Origin: Telmatactis stephensoni
Lineage: Eukaryota > Cnidaria > Anthozoa > Actiniaria > Isophelliidae
DNA: 64,000 bases
Assembly (NCBI GenBank): GCA_029948255.1
Contig: JALIZF010001423.1
Coordinates: forward strand, 236,501 to 300,500
Direction: 5' to 3'
Both the position numbers and the translations under genes were made by a program. Below are positions 21,906-35,700 of the stretch, piece by piece. The notes beneath the pieces are model-generated. The model did not search any database, was not told the origin of the DNA, and saw only the letters and a list, made by a program, of their open reading frames with translations. Every line of letters starts with the position of its first letter. The stretch's first letter is position 1.

Positions 21906-22262
21906 CTTGTCCAGACCCAGGCCTTTTTTTTTCCCCTCTACGCTTCGGTAAAACAGAGTCCAGAAGAACTTGCATGCGCATGCGTTACATGAACCAATCA
22001 GACCTGTAAAATTTTGGAGTGATCTGGTTACAAAGTTATCGTTGAAATTTATCTGAATTAAATCAGCTCGTATATGGGGCTCATTTTGAAAACGAATTCA
22101 TCGAAGTAGTTAAGTATGCCTTCACTTGTACGAAACACACGTTCTTACACAAATTGGATTAAGACCTGTATGACTAGTCAAAAGGCCTTGTAACCAGGTC
22201 ACATCAAAATTTTACGGTGTCTGATTGGTTCATGTAACGCATGCGCATGAAAGACGAACTCA
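21905..22262. mobile_element. Inverted-repeat element with GCATGCGCATGCGTTACATG
   Basis: GCATGCGTTACATGAACCAA near 21976 is inverted near 22222. A half-element of the same family, in opposite orientation, lies at 40510-40625. Confidence 0.7.
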
Positions 22263-22496
22263 TATTTTGACTCAGTGTGGTAATCAAAAGCGCGGGAAAA
22301 CCGTATGGTGGAGTGTACACGTGCGACAAGCCCGCCCTTAAGCCAAAACAAGCCCCAAAGTTTAGATTTAACCATCAATTTTGCACACTTTTTAGATTAT
22401 AACATAAAGTGGAAAAGATGGTGATAGTTTCAAATTCAAAACGCGCGCTATCAAGAATTTAATCTTGTAGTTGTTACCTGGGTTTTAGCAATGGCT

Positions 22497-23304
22497 TCAT
22501 TTGGACCTTCTATAGTCGAGGCCTTTTGATATCTCTACGTGAGTCAGTCTCTGGGTCATCATTAAAGACCTCTGATCCAGAACTTTCTCTTCCTTGGAGA
22601 CAACTAGAGTGATCGATCTCCTTTAAATATAACAGAAATCGTTAATATGAGTAAGTGTAAAAAGGAATAAGTTTGGTTTAGATGGTTGGTGCGGCCGGGG
22701 CTTTGATTTAACTTCCCTCTTCACTCTGCGCAGCTTACCATACCTTAACCAGCTGTTCTATGACACCAAAGTTACTTCGTTTGTGGCACTTACTGCACTG
22801 GTGCAGCCATTGGCTCATCATCATCATCATCATCATCCAGATTTGGAAATGATGGTGGTGGATATATAACACTGAATGCTAGCTCGACGCTGCCAGAGTT
22901 TATGCTCCTTATGTCTACGTAGGAGTTTCAGTGTCTAGTGATTTAAAAGTAAGTGTCTGGTATGAGTTATTAATACAACACAACCTGTTCTTTCTCTTCC
23001 AGCACGGCCACCACCCTACCCCCCAGAAACCGTTTGTTTGCAAAACCACGCACCATGTGAACCAGCCCTATACCCTGTTCACTATAATAGTTTAAAAGGA
23101 TTATGAGATCAAAGTGATTTTGTATCACTTACCGAGCACTTGTTCAGCTATTGGCTTGTCATCGTCATCCAGATTTGGAAATGATGGCGGTGAATATAGA
23201 TGATATATAACACTGAATGTTAGCTCGATGCTGCCAGTGTTTATTCTCTCTATGTCATGTGTTGAGGTCTTCATTTCATCGTCTAGTAAGGGAAAATTTT
23301 CCAT
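22497..23304 (-). CDS. Possible small three-exon gene, unknown function
   Basis: A candidate model on the minus strand. Exon 1 runs 23304-23133 and starts MENFPLLDDE. Exon 2 runs 22914-22794. Exon 3 runs 22620-22497. Splice sites are GT-AG and the three phases fit, giving 138 codons plus TGA. Exon 2 is a diverged duplicate of most of exon 1: both contain IELTFSVIY-like and PPSFPNLDDDD segments, with a longer Asp run in exon 2. In exon 3 another frame reads an acidic, Ser-rich tail ending KRPRL, so the final frame is uncertain. The acceptor of exon 2 has a weak pyrimidine tract. I do not recognise the protein. It starts about 430 bases from the first exon of the next gene, head to head, so a shared promoter is possible. 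It may instead be a decaying duplicated exon. Confidence 0.3.
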
Positions 23305-23469
23305 CCACCAAATTTTCAGAGAACATTACTTCATCTCAGCAAGAACTGCCATCGATTGGTATGTCAAATAGCTTAAAGCCATTTTCCTTCGAGTTTTCAA
23401 CAACTTTTTCAGTCGCTTAGCAAATAAAGCTTGAATTGTTTTCACAAAAGAGCCGAGAGAGTTTCGCAA

Positions 23470-23736
23470 ACTTCCCAGTTAAAGATTTGTGAGCAAATGA
23501 GCTGGAAGCGCACGTATCTGTGATTGTTTACGTAGCACTATGTAACAATTGGCCTGGAGTCAGATGCAACCAATCAGCGCCTGACACGAAAGAGCGCGAG
23601 CACGAAAGGGACATGCTTAGCCAATCAGCTTGCAGAGCGCGCTGTTCCATATTGCTTACGTAAATCGTAGGTCTTTCCAATGGTGAGCCCTCGTTTCGTG
23701 CGTTTTTCTGGCTGGCTACTAAGCCAAAACAACAAA
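23470..23736. promoter_or_regulatory. CCAAT-rich, GC-rich putative bidirectional promoter
   Basis: CCAAT boxes occur at 23570-23574, 23621-23625 and 23677-23681, and in reverse at 23548-23552, within a locally CpG-rich stretch (GCGCGAGCACG, GGCGCCGCGCGCGCC). The stretch lies between the minus-strand candidate gene and an ATG in good context (ACAAAATGG) at 23737. No TATA box is obvious. Confidence 0.45.
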
Positions 23737-26700
23737 ATGGCGCCGCGCGCGCCAGTTGCAATTACGCGCAATAGTAAAAGTGAAACTATAGCTAGAAAGC
23801 ACCTACATACTATCAAAAATAACTACAGACAGAGGTTAGTCCAAGTTAATTGCAAACGAATTTTTTACTGCAATTTTCGAAAATTGAACATAAAGTCAAA
23901 CTTATCTTTTGCCCCTTTGCTTCTTCGTAATCTTGTCCTGTTTACCCATGATGCCTCATCAAACGTAAACTGATAGCCGTGCGAATGACACCTTGTTTGA
24001 CATGTTTCTCAAGATTACGCTCGTAGCTCAAATTCGATCTAAGCCTCGCTTTAAACCAAGCTTCAATGGGCTGCAAAGCCAGAATAAGGCTGTCTTGAAA
24101 ACCCGCTGGTGGGGCAGAACAGGCAGCAGACTTGTTTGGGGTTTCCAAGACTGATGTTTAATGTGACTGATCGATGTTAATTACACACTAATTGATGCTA
24201 ATTGCATTCTCTCATTGATGACATCATAATTAGTCTAGCTCTCCACACAGGGAACCCAATATATTTACAACAAAGGCATAATTTTCAACGCCACAATGGT
24301 TGTTGTGTTTTAATGTATTGTATTGTTGAATGTTGGCAGTAACAGCTTTCTACACGGCAATCACTGCTGTTTACAGTGTGACGCATGACGCACCTTTTTT
24401 AACTCGTGGATTACAAATTCACGAGTATGCAAATGTGTCATTCACTCACTCGCTCGCTCACAAATTGTTAACATACGGGACATTGCAATTTAAGCAATAT
24501 GTTAAAATTGTCTGTCTGTCCAATGTTTTCGCATGTATTCAGGCTACGTAGGCTAAGCAAACATCACATTTCGAGTTTCATAGAAAGGCTTCTCTGCTCT
24601 TGACGTTTATAAGATTCTTAAAAACATCTAAGAACATTTTGCAGTGGAAATTGGATCAGTTCTGATTCCAAGCGACTACATAAAGCTTGCTCACAACAAC
24701 TACTCGCGGTCGGCATTAGCTGGAGATCAGTTCGAATTTTGAGGGCCGCTTATAAACGCTTTATCGGACATCCGGATTTCCGCTGTAAAATTTCTATCTG
24801 GGCTTCCTGTGTATTTGCTGGCTACTCGTCCCAGTCTTTCAAAATGGTCGATGTCTTGTTGTTGGTTAAAATGTCTTGAAATCTCTCTTCGATTTTCCAT
24901 CCATAAGGACTCATCATGATATGAATCGATCCTTGTGTAATATATAGAAACTATGTATAGGACCTTTGATGTGTCAAATCCCAGGAAATCATACGCTGGT
25001 CACACCGTGTATAGAGTGTCGTCGAAGGTGAGTGAAAATCGACCGAAAATACTGTAAGTTCTTACTTTGATTCGGAACTTCGGCAAATTACGATAATATA
25101 TAAACAATAAGTTCTACATATCTAGTAAAACAATACTTATGATTACCATTACAACAAAGTTAATTCGTTCTCGGTGCAGTTTGCTGCATATCTCTCCATC
25201 GAGCTTAGAAAAAGATTTAAGCTTATGCAATCGTAGCTGTAGTTTTTTTATTGGGCGGAGCTCAAAATGAGGTTGGATGTACAATGATTGCAAGTCATGT
25301 CATGCAAAAGCTAGTATAAGCTTAAGGCCCCGTTCAAACGAGAATGCAAGTCGATGCAAGTTTTGACTTGCAACTTGCGTCCTCGTTTGAACACCTCTCC
25401 ACACAAGTCCATGAAACATTTTCCAAAACGTTCATGACAAGGAAAATCAGCTAGCTGAAAGACAGCGAGAAAATCAGTTTTGTTTTTGTTTGAATTATTA
25501 GTAGGAGAGGAAATGTGAAGAAGTTTGGACGAAAAAATATGAAAAACAACTGATGAAGTTTAGTGTGGTGACTGTTCAAAATTGAGCCAAAACTTGCATT
25601 TGCTTGCGATCAAATATTCATGAGCGCGTTCAAACTGCTCGCAAGTCGATGCAAGTTGGTGTTCAAACGAAGATGAAGTCAAAACTTGCATCGACTTGCG
25701 TTCTCGTTTGAATGGGCCTAAGTGATTGAAAATTAAAAAACAGAGGAAATTAAATTAGGTACTGGAAAAGAAACACCATTCAGCAATCTCTGGCCCCATT
25801 ATTTCACACCTATGCATTTTGGTTTGTTAACACATGTATTAAGTATTTCTGTCCACATGAAAATGATGACGTTTTTGATATGCTTGTAAATGTATATAAT
25901 GCAGCACTCTCATACAGTTGGTTGCCCTCCAAGTTTTATGAGTTACCATTATAAATAAAAACTAGACGCACACGTGCGTTCACTCGTGTCCTGGGAGCCC
26001 CTTTTAGGAGAGGCTTCAATAACCGGCCCCGTTCGTACTCTTCCCCGAGCCGTTTCACGCATTCTTCACTTAACCGTAACATAATAAAAACCTTTTTTTA
26101 AAACCTTTTTTAAAAAATATCTGATTAGTCAATTTGTCTGTCAGCAGCTATTAGTGTTTGCCTTTGTCCTTCTATTATCTTGCATCGGTATTAGATGTCT
26201 CCAACATGCAAAAATATACCAGTTTATTCAACTTTTTATTTCACTATATATCTCAATTGTTTGCTGTAAAGACTTCTACAACGACGTTTTTGACACAATA
26301 ACAAATCGTGTATTTTTTTGTTCATGCATGTTTCAGATGTTTTATCCATTACGTGACCAAACGCATCAGGTCAAATAGAGCCTTGGTTCCATGAAAATAT
26401 ATAAATAAACTGTGTAACTTCGGGGTTAAAATTCAGTATAAAAACCTCTCAAAATCTCTTGAATGCTTGAATGAGAAATATAATTGACTTGCCTCTATAT
26501 GCGTTTGTTTAGCAACATGTAGGGTGAGAAATTTGTAGATTTGCAGCTCAAAGGAATCACTTCTTCAGATCGCGTCGCGAGAGCTTCGGTTTCAAGTACT
26601 CCATTGAGAGTTCGATATTTGGTCAAAGTGTTGGAGATGAAGCTCACAATAACAGCCCATTCTGAAGCTCTTATAAGTATATAGGACGGTATATCTTGAG

Positions 26701-29700
26701 TTAAAAGCTCCAAATACATTGTTCTACTGCAGAAAAAGCCTGTCTCTGAAAGCTATTTTCTTTGTAGTCGGCCATCTTGCATTCCTAAAGTTCCTGACTT
26801 GCGTTCACTACGAAGAGTTGCATGCGCTTAAAGGTGATGAATTAAGGGCATTGTTTTTTTTATGTTTTTAACCAATCAGAAGTGCCTCAGGACGAACCAA
26901 TCAGAAGTAGCTGAGGACAAAAACAGAAAGAAAAAAAACATTTGCAGTTTATAACTCGTTCCCGGCCTAAAGGCCTGGGCACGAGTAAAAAAAGTTATTT
27001 TTAGAATACTGACAATGTTTTGCACATGACTTGTATCTAACCAAGGGCACTAGAACCATGAAATTGAGCTTATTATTAAGCTGAGATCATTGATAATAAA
27101 CAAAGTTTTCCTTGACTCAAATGTCGCTTGTTATGTAGTAATTGTAGTAATATTTTGCTGCTTATAAGCCTTCAATTGCCTTCTTTACCGCTCAACGATC
27201 CAAGGAACAGTTGTATACTACGATCATTTACCGCTGTACTGCCTGTATCAGCCAACGCCGTCGCGACAGTTGTTATTGATTAACTGATAAATTGAACTAA
27301 GTCGCCTCTTTACACCAAAAGGGTTAGGGGTAGGAAACAACTAGCGGCTCCTTTGACCATTCGTCTGCCTGGATAATTGGATTAAGTTGGCAGTACCTAG
27401 GGCAATTTGTTCACTCAACGATGACGGATTAACCTACGTCGGTTGAGTAATCGTACGCCGAAGTTGGCTTGGCAAAACGTCGGGATTTGAAAAACGATCC
27501 CGTCGCGATGACAGGTCGTGCTCTGTTTTGAAACGGGTTATTAGTTGTCCTGCTGTAACCATCTCTGTCATTCATTGCTCTATTCCGTCAAAATCCGATC
27601 AACGTACAAGAAACTGTACAAAACTCTAGTAGGTATTTTAATTTAATATCCCGTTTAATATGCCAGTACTATTAGAACCACAAACAGCAAGTAATCTATT
27701 ACTGTCAACTACGAATACCGAGATACCCCAAATTTGCTCCTCCAAGGTTGGTCTCCAGAGAAAGAGCACTATTGGTGGTGGTTTTGAAGATGTTCTCCTC
27801 TCCCTGGTATATCAAATAGTCGTAGTAATAGCTGTCAGTTTTATTTATGGAGCCCGTTACAGCAGGACAACCAATAACCCGTTTCAAAACAGAGCACGAC
27901 CTGTCATCGCGACGGGATCGTTTTTCAAATCCCGACGTTTTGCCAAGCCAACTTCGGCATACGATTACTCAACCGACGTAGGTTAATCCGTCATCGTTGA
28001 GTGAACAAATTGCCCTAGGTACTGCCAACTTAATCCAATTATCCAGGCAGACGAATGGTCAAAGGAGCCGCTAGTTGTTTCCTACCCCTAACCCTTTTGG
28101 TGTAAAGAGGCGACTTAGTTCAATTTATCAGTTAATCAATAACAACTGTCGCGACGGCGTTGGCTGGTACAGGCGGTACAGCGGTGAACAATCGTAGTAT
28201 ACAACTGTTCGTTGGATCGTTGAGTGGTAAAGAAGGCAATTGAAGGCTTATAAGCAGCAAAATATTACTACAATTACTACATAACAAGCGACATTTGAGT
28301 TAAGTAAAACTTTGTTTATTATCAATGATCCCAGCTTAATAATAAGCTCAATTTCATGGTTCTAGGGCCCTTGATCTAACATTGTTTCTTTCAGGTGGCT
28401 AAGAGGGGATTTCAACCAGATGTGATTGAAGAGGTGAGAACACTACACACAGGGTTGTCCAACACATTTGAAGTAGGCAGTGAATAAATACCACTTATTA
28501 CCGGTAGATATTTTCTTGTGTATTACGGGCTGATATTTTACGAGTCACATTATATGTATTTTGCCAAGCCTTTAGGCAAGGCAAAATGTGAGCGATGAGT
28601 AAAATGTCAGCCCGTAATACACAAGAAAATATCTAATAAAGGATTTATTATACATTCAATTGCTTATTCGCTGTGTTTTTAAACACCACTTATCTATAAA
28701 AATTAATGTAAAGATTCCAACTACTGTATTTGGGTAATACTTGCAGGTTGTTGTGTGGAGAAGATTCAGTGAGTTCAAAAAGCTGCACAAAGACCTTGCC
28801 AAGATTTACCATAAACAAGATAGAGGGGAAGCATTTCCATCGCTACCAAAAGCAACTTTCTTTGGTGAGACAAGCAACAATGTTTCTTTAAATGATTATA
28901 CATTGCACGGCGTCTTTTAGAAAATACATGACTGTACTGACAGTAGTTGTGGTTGTTCCAAATATCAAGTGTCATGCAAAGATTTAAATTTATGTGATTG
29001 CTGGTTTAATGTGTTCAATAAGACTTCTAAGGCTAATTACATATTGAATTTTAACATTTAAATTAAACAAGTTTAATTTGAATGCTACCAGCAACCAGGA
29101 TTAATTTTTTTCTTGACTTGATGCTGCATGGTTGTAGAGAACTAAAAACGTATGAGTTATTGCACAAAGTAGGCTGCACACCTCCTGAACATCCCCCCAA
29201 GGGAAGGGGAAGTGTTTCATCAAGTGTGTGTGTGTATGGGGGGGAGGGGTTAGACAATTTTTCATTAAGTCACATGACTAATGGAGATATGTGGTCATCA
29301 ACACAAGTTATGGTCCACAAAGTTGTCTCATTAAATTCTATTCCAAGAACTCTGGAATGTTGAAATGTGAGTTGAGAGTTGGGTGTTTAGAATATTTAAT
29401 GTATTAAGGAGTGTGTGAGAGAGCATTAGGATCTCTCCATTGTAAAGCGCATTGAGATGTTGTGAAATGCGTTATATAAATACCTAATTATTATTATTAT
29501 TATTATTATTATTATTTCATTTTTAATTACTGATTTCACATGCCAAATTAGTCTCCTTCGCAGCCGTTATTAGTCTAGCTCCCATTCCCCTGCGGTCCTC
29601 TGGCGGGAGAGGACCGCAGGGGAATGGGAGCTAGACTAATAATGGCTGCGAAGGAGACTAATGCCAAATGTCATTTTGCATAATATTGAATGTATGCATA

Positions 29701-32700
29701 CTATATGATCACAAGGCTTGATAATACATACTGTTTTAACTGTAGACTAGTGTGCATTAGATAGATAATATTTTATTTATTTATTTATTTTGTTTTCAAT
29801 GTTTAGATCGATTTGATGAGGCTGTTATTGAGGAAAGAAGGAAAAGCATTCTCAAGTTACTTACTTTTGTTGCTGATGTAGCAAAGCTTGCTGATAGCGA
29901 GTATCTAGAGAAGTTCTTAGGGGTAAGGATTACAATAAACATTACTCTTTGTAATGAAATTAATTTAAAGTAATGATGGTAGAAATAACCTACAATCTTG
30001 GACATAACTGCTTGAGACAGTGCTGATTTTTGTAGACATTGTGATCTTAACTCATTGCCTTATTAACTAACACAGTTTAAAACATTATCAACCCCCCCTC
30101 TCCCCCCCCCCTTCCCCCCTTATCAGTGTTGTTTCAGACTATTGCTCATACTGCAGGTATGATTTTGAGTGAACAACATTATTGAGATGAGGGAGATGGG
30201 TGGGTGAGGAGGATTGTTTTCGATTTCAACCTCAAGTTTGTAAACATATGTTAAATGAAGTCTTACTGTGCGGTCACAGAAACCGAGACATGTTGAACAA
30301 AACTGACCAATCAGATTTCTCGATTGCTGATTGGCTTAGTATAGACGACTTTTGTTGGAATGCGATTGTTTTCAAGTGCTATCTCATTGGTCAAACGAAT
30401 TTTGTTGGAATGTGATGACGTTTTAGTCGAATCTGATTGGTCAGTTTTGTTCAACATGTCCCGGTTTCTGTGACCGCACAGTAAGGGTTTTGTTCAAGAT
30501 TGTAGTATTTACTATATAATAATATACATGCAAAAATTTCTCGATGCTGATTGGCTAAGAGCAGTGCTGTTTCGAGGAAATTTAGTGCAGAAAAAAGGAA
30601 ATTTAGTGCCAAAAAAAGGAAATTTAGTGCAAATTTCTTTTGGCGGAAAACAGTCAAAATGCACTTAAACGTCAAATTCTTCTTTTTATTCATCAAAGAA
30701 ACAATTTATAAAACACTTTTAGCGGGATTTGTTTCCAAAATTGTCGAAAATATGCAAGAAAAATGTCAAAAAGTGCCCAAGTTTCGGGTGAAAAGTTTTG
30801 AATTTTTCCCTTGTGCGCGCGCTTGGTGACGACATTCGAACACTAGGCGCGCGCTAACCTGATTTTTCAACTGAAAAGCTACAGAAAACTTAAAAATATT
30901 GCTCGAATTTTTGCATGTATATTATTAAAAGGAAATAATATGGTTTACTCGTGCAATTTAGAATAAATTTGCACGAGTGAGTTTTCAAAGAGCTCAAAAT
31001 TGCACGAGCCCGTACTCGTAACCATATTATTTCCTATACTAATGGCACATGACGGTATATTATTATAAATTGGATGTCTTCTAGAGTAATTCTTTCCCCT
31101 CGCCACTGTAGTTGCTTTGGTAGCTCAGTGGTAGAGCATCTGTTATGAAATCTGGGTGTTGTGGGTTTGAGTCCCACTTGGAGCATCTGATTTTTTATCA
31201 TACATTAAATGTATTTTGTACAAATTTTGTTCTGTTTATTTTCCATCAAGCATATCAGAAGTGACTTCTTCTGATGATGAATGAATTGTGGTAAATTTTT
31301 ATTCAATTGGTATATTCCACTACTGGTTGTAATACTCTGTGGTTTTTAAGGTCTTATTTTGTAGCAGCTATTAGTATTATAATAGCAATTAATGTATTTA
31401 ATTTGTATTCTTTAGGGAGGTATATATTCACCAACAGGTTCCTCTAGGGCTTCTAGCTTCTCTGGTAGTGAGGGGGATGTCACAGAACTGAATAAACTTG
31501 AAAACAAGATTCATGTTACTCCTCCAGAAATGAACCAAGAACCACGAAACCAAACTGATGAACAACCACAAAGTATGTATATGAAATTAATGTTTATTAC
31601 CTTTCTTATCTACAAAAACTTTACAAATTATAAGTTAAACAGAATTTTTCATTTGGCTTTTCATCTATCTGAGGGTTATTGGGCTGAAGGAAGGGATCAT
31701 TGGGGCAATCAGGGTGATTGTTTAACTTCACTTGATATCATTTACAACCTGAAGAGATTATTTGAAATAAAATGTGTTTGAAATGTACTAGATGATCATG
31801 TTTCTTTGTTACTAGGTGGATATCTAGAGCTTGGTGGTGTATGGTTATGTAAACAGCCTTCTCTTGTGGAGGGATTAGACTCTGCTGGCACAGAGGACAA
31901 TGTTGGACTAGACAGCACACAATCTGATCAAACACCAGTCTTTATGCAGAGATCTTTGTCATTTGATGACAATGATGACAGTGTTTTTACAAGAAATAAA
32001 AGTGGAAATTCTCCTTCAAGTAGTGATAGTGACGATGAAGAAAGCACAAATGCAGAATATAAAACCTCTAGTTGGTTACAACGGGCAATGTCTTTATGTA
32101 GTGAAGGAGAAGACATTGAAACTTTAGCCTCTGAAGCTGAAAATAGTGAGTTCCTTGAGGAGTTGAATTTTCCAAAACCTTTTTCTGATGCTGAAGATGA
32201 TGAAACAAGTGGTGAACAAGAGTCACGTTTTGATTCATTTAAGGACAAAGAAAACTCACAATCAAGTGAAGAATGTGAAGAATCAAGTTTAAATGAGACT
32301 AATTACAATGCTGTGTCATCAGTCTCACAAATTGTATCATCTACTCCAAAGAAGAATATCTCTCAATATGACCAAAAGAGTCAGGTTCAACATACTTCTA
32401 TCTCTAGACAACACCATGAACCATGTAGGTTTTTACCTCAACATACAAGTTTTGATTGCTCTGGGGGTGACTACCTTCTTGCAGCAGCTAATGTTGTAAG
32501 GGATGCATTAAGCTGTGAACTTGATGGCCAGTACAAAGAAGCATTTCATTTATACAAAAAGTGTGTAAGTTTGCTTCTCAATGGAGTACAAGGTAAGGAG
32601 GTATTGAAAACAACACAAGTCTGCAAAAATCTATAAAGATTTCTTTTCTGATTTATTTACCAACCACACAGTGGTACCTTACCAACCACTTACTGACGCC

Positions 32701-35700
32701 TTATCAACCACTTACTGACACCTTACCAACCACTTACTGACACCTTACCAACCACTTACTGACACCTTACCAACCACTTACTGACACCTTATCAACCACT
32801 TACTGACACCTTACCAACCACTTACTGACACCTTACCAACCACTTATTGACACCTTACCAACCACTTACTGACACATTACCAACCACTTACTGACACCTT
32901 ACCAACCATTTACTGGTCAACACCTTATCAACCACTTACTGACATGTTATCAACCACTTACTGACACTTTACCAACCACTTACTGACACCTTACCAACCA
33001 TTTACTGGTCAACACTTATCAACCACTTACTGACACCTTACCAACCACTTACTGACACCTTACCAACCACTTCTGACACCTTACCAACCACTTATTGACA
33101 TCTTACCAACCACTTTAAACTGACACCCTACCAATCACTTGCTAAGACTTTACCAACCACTTACTGACACCTTACCAACCACTTACTGACACCTTACCAA
33201 CCACTTATTGACACCTTACCAATCACTTCCTGATACCTTACCAACCACTTATTGACACCTTACCAATCACTTCCTGATACCTTACCAACCACTTACTGAC
33301 ACCTTACCAACCACTTATTGACACCTTACCAACCACTTATTGACACCTTACCAACCACTTCCTGACACCTTACCAACCACTTACTGACACCTTACCAACC
33401 ACTTACTGACATCTTACCAACCACTTACTGACACCCTACCAATCACTTCCTGAGACTTTGACAACCACTTACTGACACTTTACTAACCAATTACTGAGTT
33501 GAGAGGACCAAAACACTTTATATGCTGAAGATACAGTAGACAGAGTGATATATATATGTTAGCTGATTGTGTAGTTCCAGACAATATCCATACCCCTACC
33601 ACGGAGAGATTTTGAAATTCTGGAGGGGAGGGGGTCAGAGAAAGAACAAAATTACAGAGTTTGTATGGAAGAAAAATGGAAGTTCCTGCCCTCCGTGGTG
33701 GGGGTATGGATATTTTCTGGAACTACACATAGAGATTTATTGTCCTTGTGACTTCAGAGGAGAAAGATACCAAGAGGAGAGATGCAGTGCGACGTAAAAC
33801 AGCACAGTATTTACTGAAGGCTGAAGCTCTTTATACAGCTTATGTTCATGATTCTAACAAGGTTAGCTGATTTGTCCTTCAGTTGTTAAATTTACATACT
33901 AAATGTTTGGGTTTTTTCAAATTAAGAAATACCTATGGATAGCATGTTTTGTATACATTAGTATAAAAAGGCTGTAAGTTTTGAAACCAAAAAGTTCTGT
34001 GGTTAAAGACCTCATCCAATTGTACACATTCAAAGCAATAGTCTAACATTGCTTCAAATTTACCATGTTCTCCATCAAGAATTTTTGTAATATTAAAAAA
34101 CACAGTAAAGTTGTCATTAAAAGGAATCAGTTAATAAATAAGATAGAAAGGAATGTGCTACAGCAACTCAAGAAGTTATGGTAGACTTTCACATTTCAAC
34201 TAATTTTCAACGAATGAGTTGCATGGTTTAAGCCTCACAATTAGTATTTTTCTGAATACCATTTGCATCTTCCCCTAGCTCCCCAGTTCGTAATTGGAGT
34301 ATTACTGTCTTAATTTTAGGAACAACTTTTTTTATCATTGTAAAAGCATTGAGTATTATTAAATACGTTGTTTTAAGAATTAAATTATTATTATTATTAA
34401 GAAGCTTTGTTTTTAAATACTTTAAAAAAGTATTTCATGTACTGATTAATGTATATGAGTTTGAGTGCAATTCATAATGACTTTTCCCTTTACTAGGAGG
34501 TTCCTACTAATGTGTCACCATTAAGTGCAGCAGAAGACTTGAGCAGTGATGACACTCTCTTACAACTGACTGACTTCTCTGTTATTGGTGTCATTGGAAA
34601 GGTTAGTCAGCGAATAATTGACTCTTATCACGCTGGAGTAAGTTCAAAAAATATCTGTTTTATCGAAAAATGGGACTCAAAATCGAATTTGTCGTGTCAA
34701 AAATAGGAAAATTGCAAAATTTCAACAACATCGCGCTGAAACTGATGAAGATATGAATTTTTTAAGTTAAATTTCATGAGGAACTTTTGAAAGAAAACGT
34801 TCATGCTAAACATGATAACGAGGCTAATAACGCATGTGATGCGTCACTCCCATACATTTCTTTGTAAAAATGCTGAATTTCAAAAATTCATATCTCCGTT
34901 CGTTTTAGAACAATGTCGAAACTTTGCAGTTTCACTGTTTTCGGTAAGGTAAATTGGATTTTGAGTTCCATTTTTCGATAAATCTGATATTTTTTGAATT
35001 CACTCCAGCGTGATAAGAGTGAATTGGTTTCCTACACATGCAGCCATCACATGAGCACCTTGCTGACACTAAACATGGCTGTGACTAAATGAAGCATGAG
35101 TATTTATAGCAGCATTTTTCAAACCCTGAAAGAAAAAGCACAAAGTTTTGCATGTTTGTAGTCACTGGAAACCAAGCTACAAGTGATGAAATCATGAGTT
35201 GTTTGAGACGAAATTGTTACCCCTAAAATCTGTGACTACTGCTGTTCATAGATAATTTATATCATCCATGTATTTGTACTAATAGTAGACTATGTTGAAA
35301 ACTTGGTCATAAATCAGTGATAAATATTTAGTTATCCATTGAACATGTTATGTCTTTTTACATTAGGTGATTCTTGTTGAGAGGAAGACTGATAAAAACA
35401 CTTACGTCATAAAGGTATGTATATGAATGCAGTAGTTAATTAAGGAATATAAAACGCGCGCGCATGTCTCTGTACTGTGATATAAACACCATGGAAGATG
35501 TAGAGCAAGAGAAAAGCAAGCTTAGGAACACGAGTCGTAGTCGAGTGTTTCTCTTGTTTTTCGAGTGCTCTACATCTTCCAGAGTGTTTATATCACAGAA
35601 CAGAGACATAAGCGATCGTTTTATATTGCTTTTATGAAATATTTTCGACGTTTTTTGAGAGAGCCATGTCTCTGTCCTCTGATATGAACATGGTAGCCAG

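Noticed and set aside
27660..27986. 108-codon open frame in the spacer of the 1.33-kb inverted-repeat element
   Set aside because: It runs into the right arm, has no recognisable motif, and is short enough to occur by chance.
31114..31185. Functional tRNA gene
   Set aside because: Acceptor, D and T arms fold, but the anticodon stem has two mismatches and base 33 is not T. Kept only as a tRNA-like element.
32656..33500. Coding tandem-repeat domain within the RPS6KC1-like protein
   Set aside because: The 22-bp unit does not keep frame, and clear donor and acceptor sites flank it; it is intronic.
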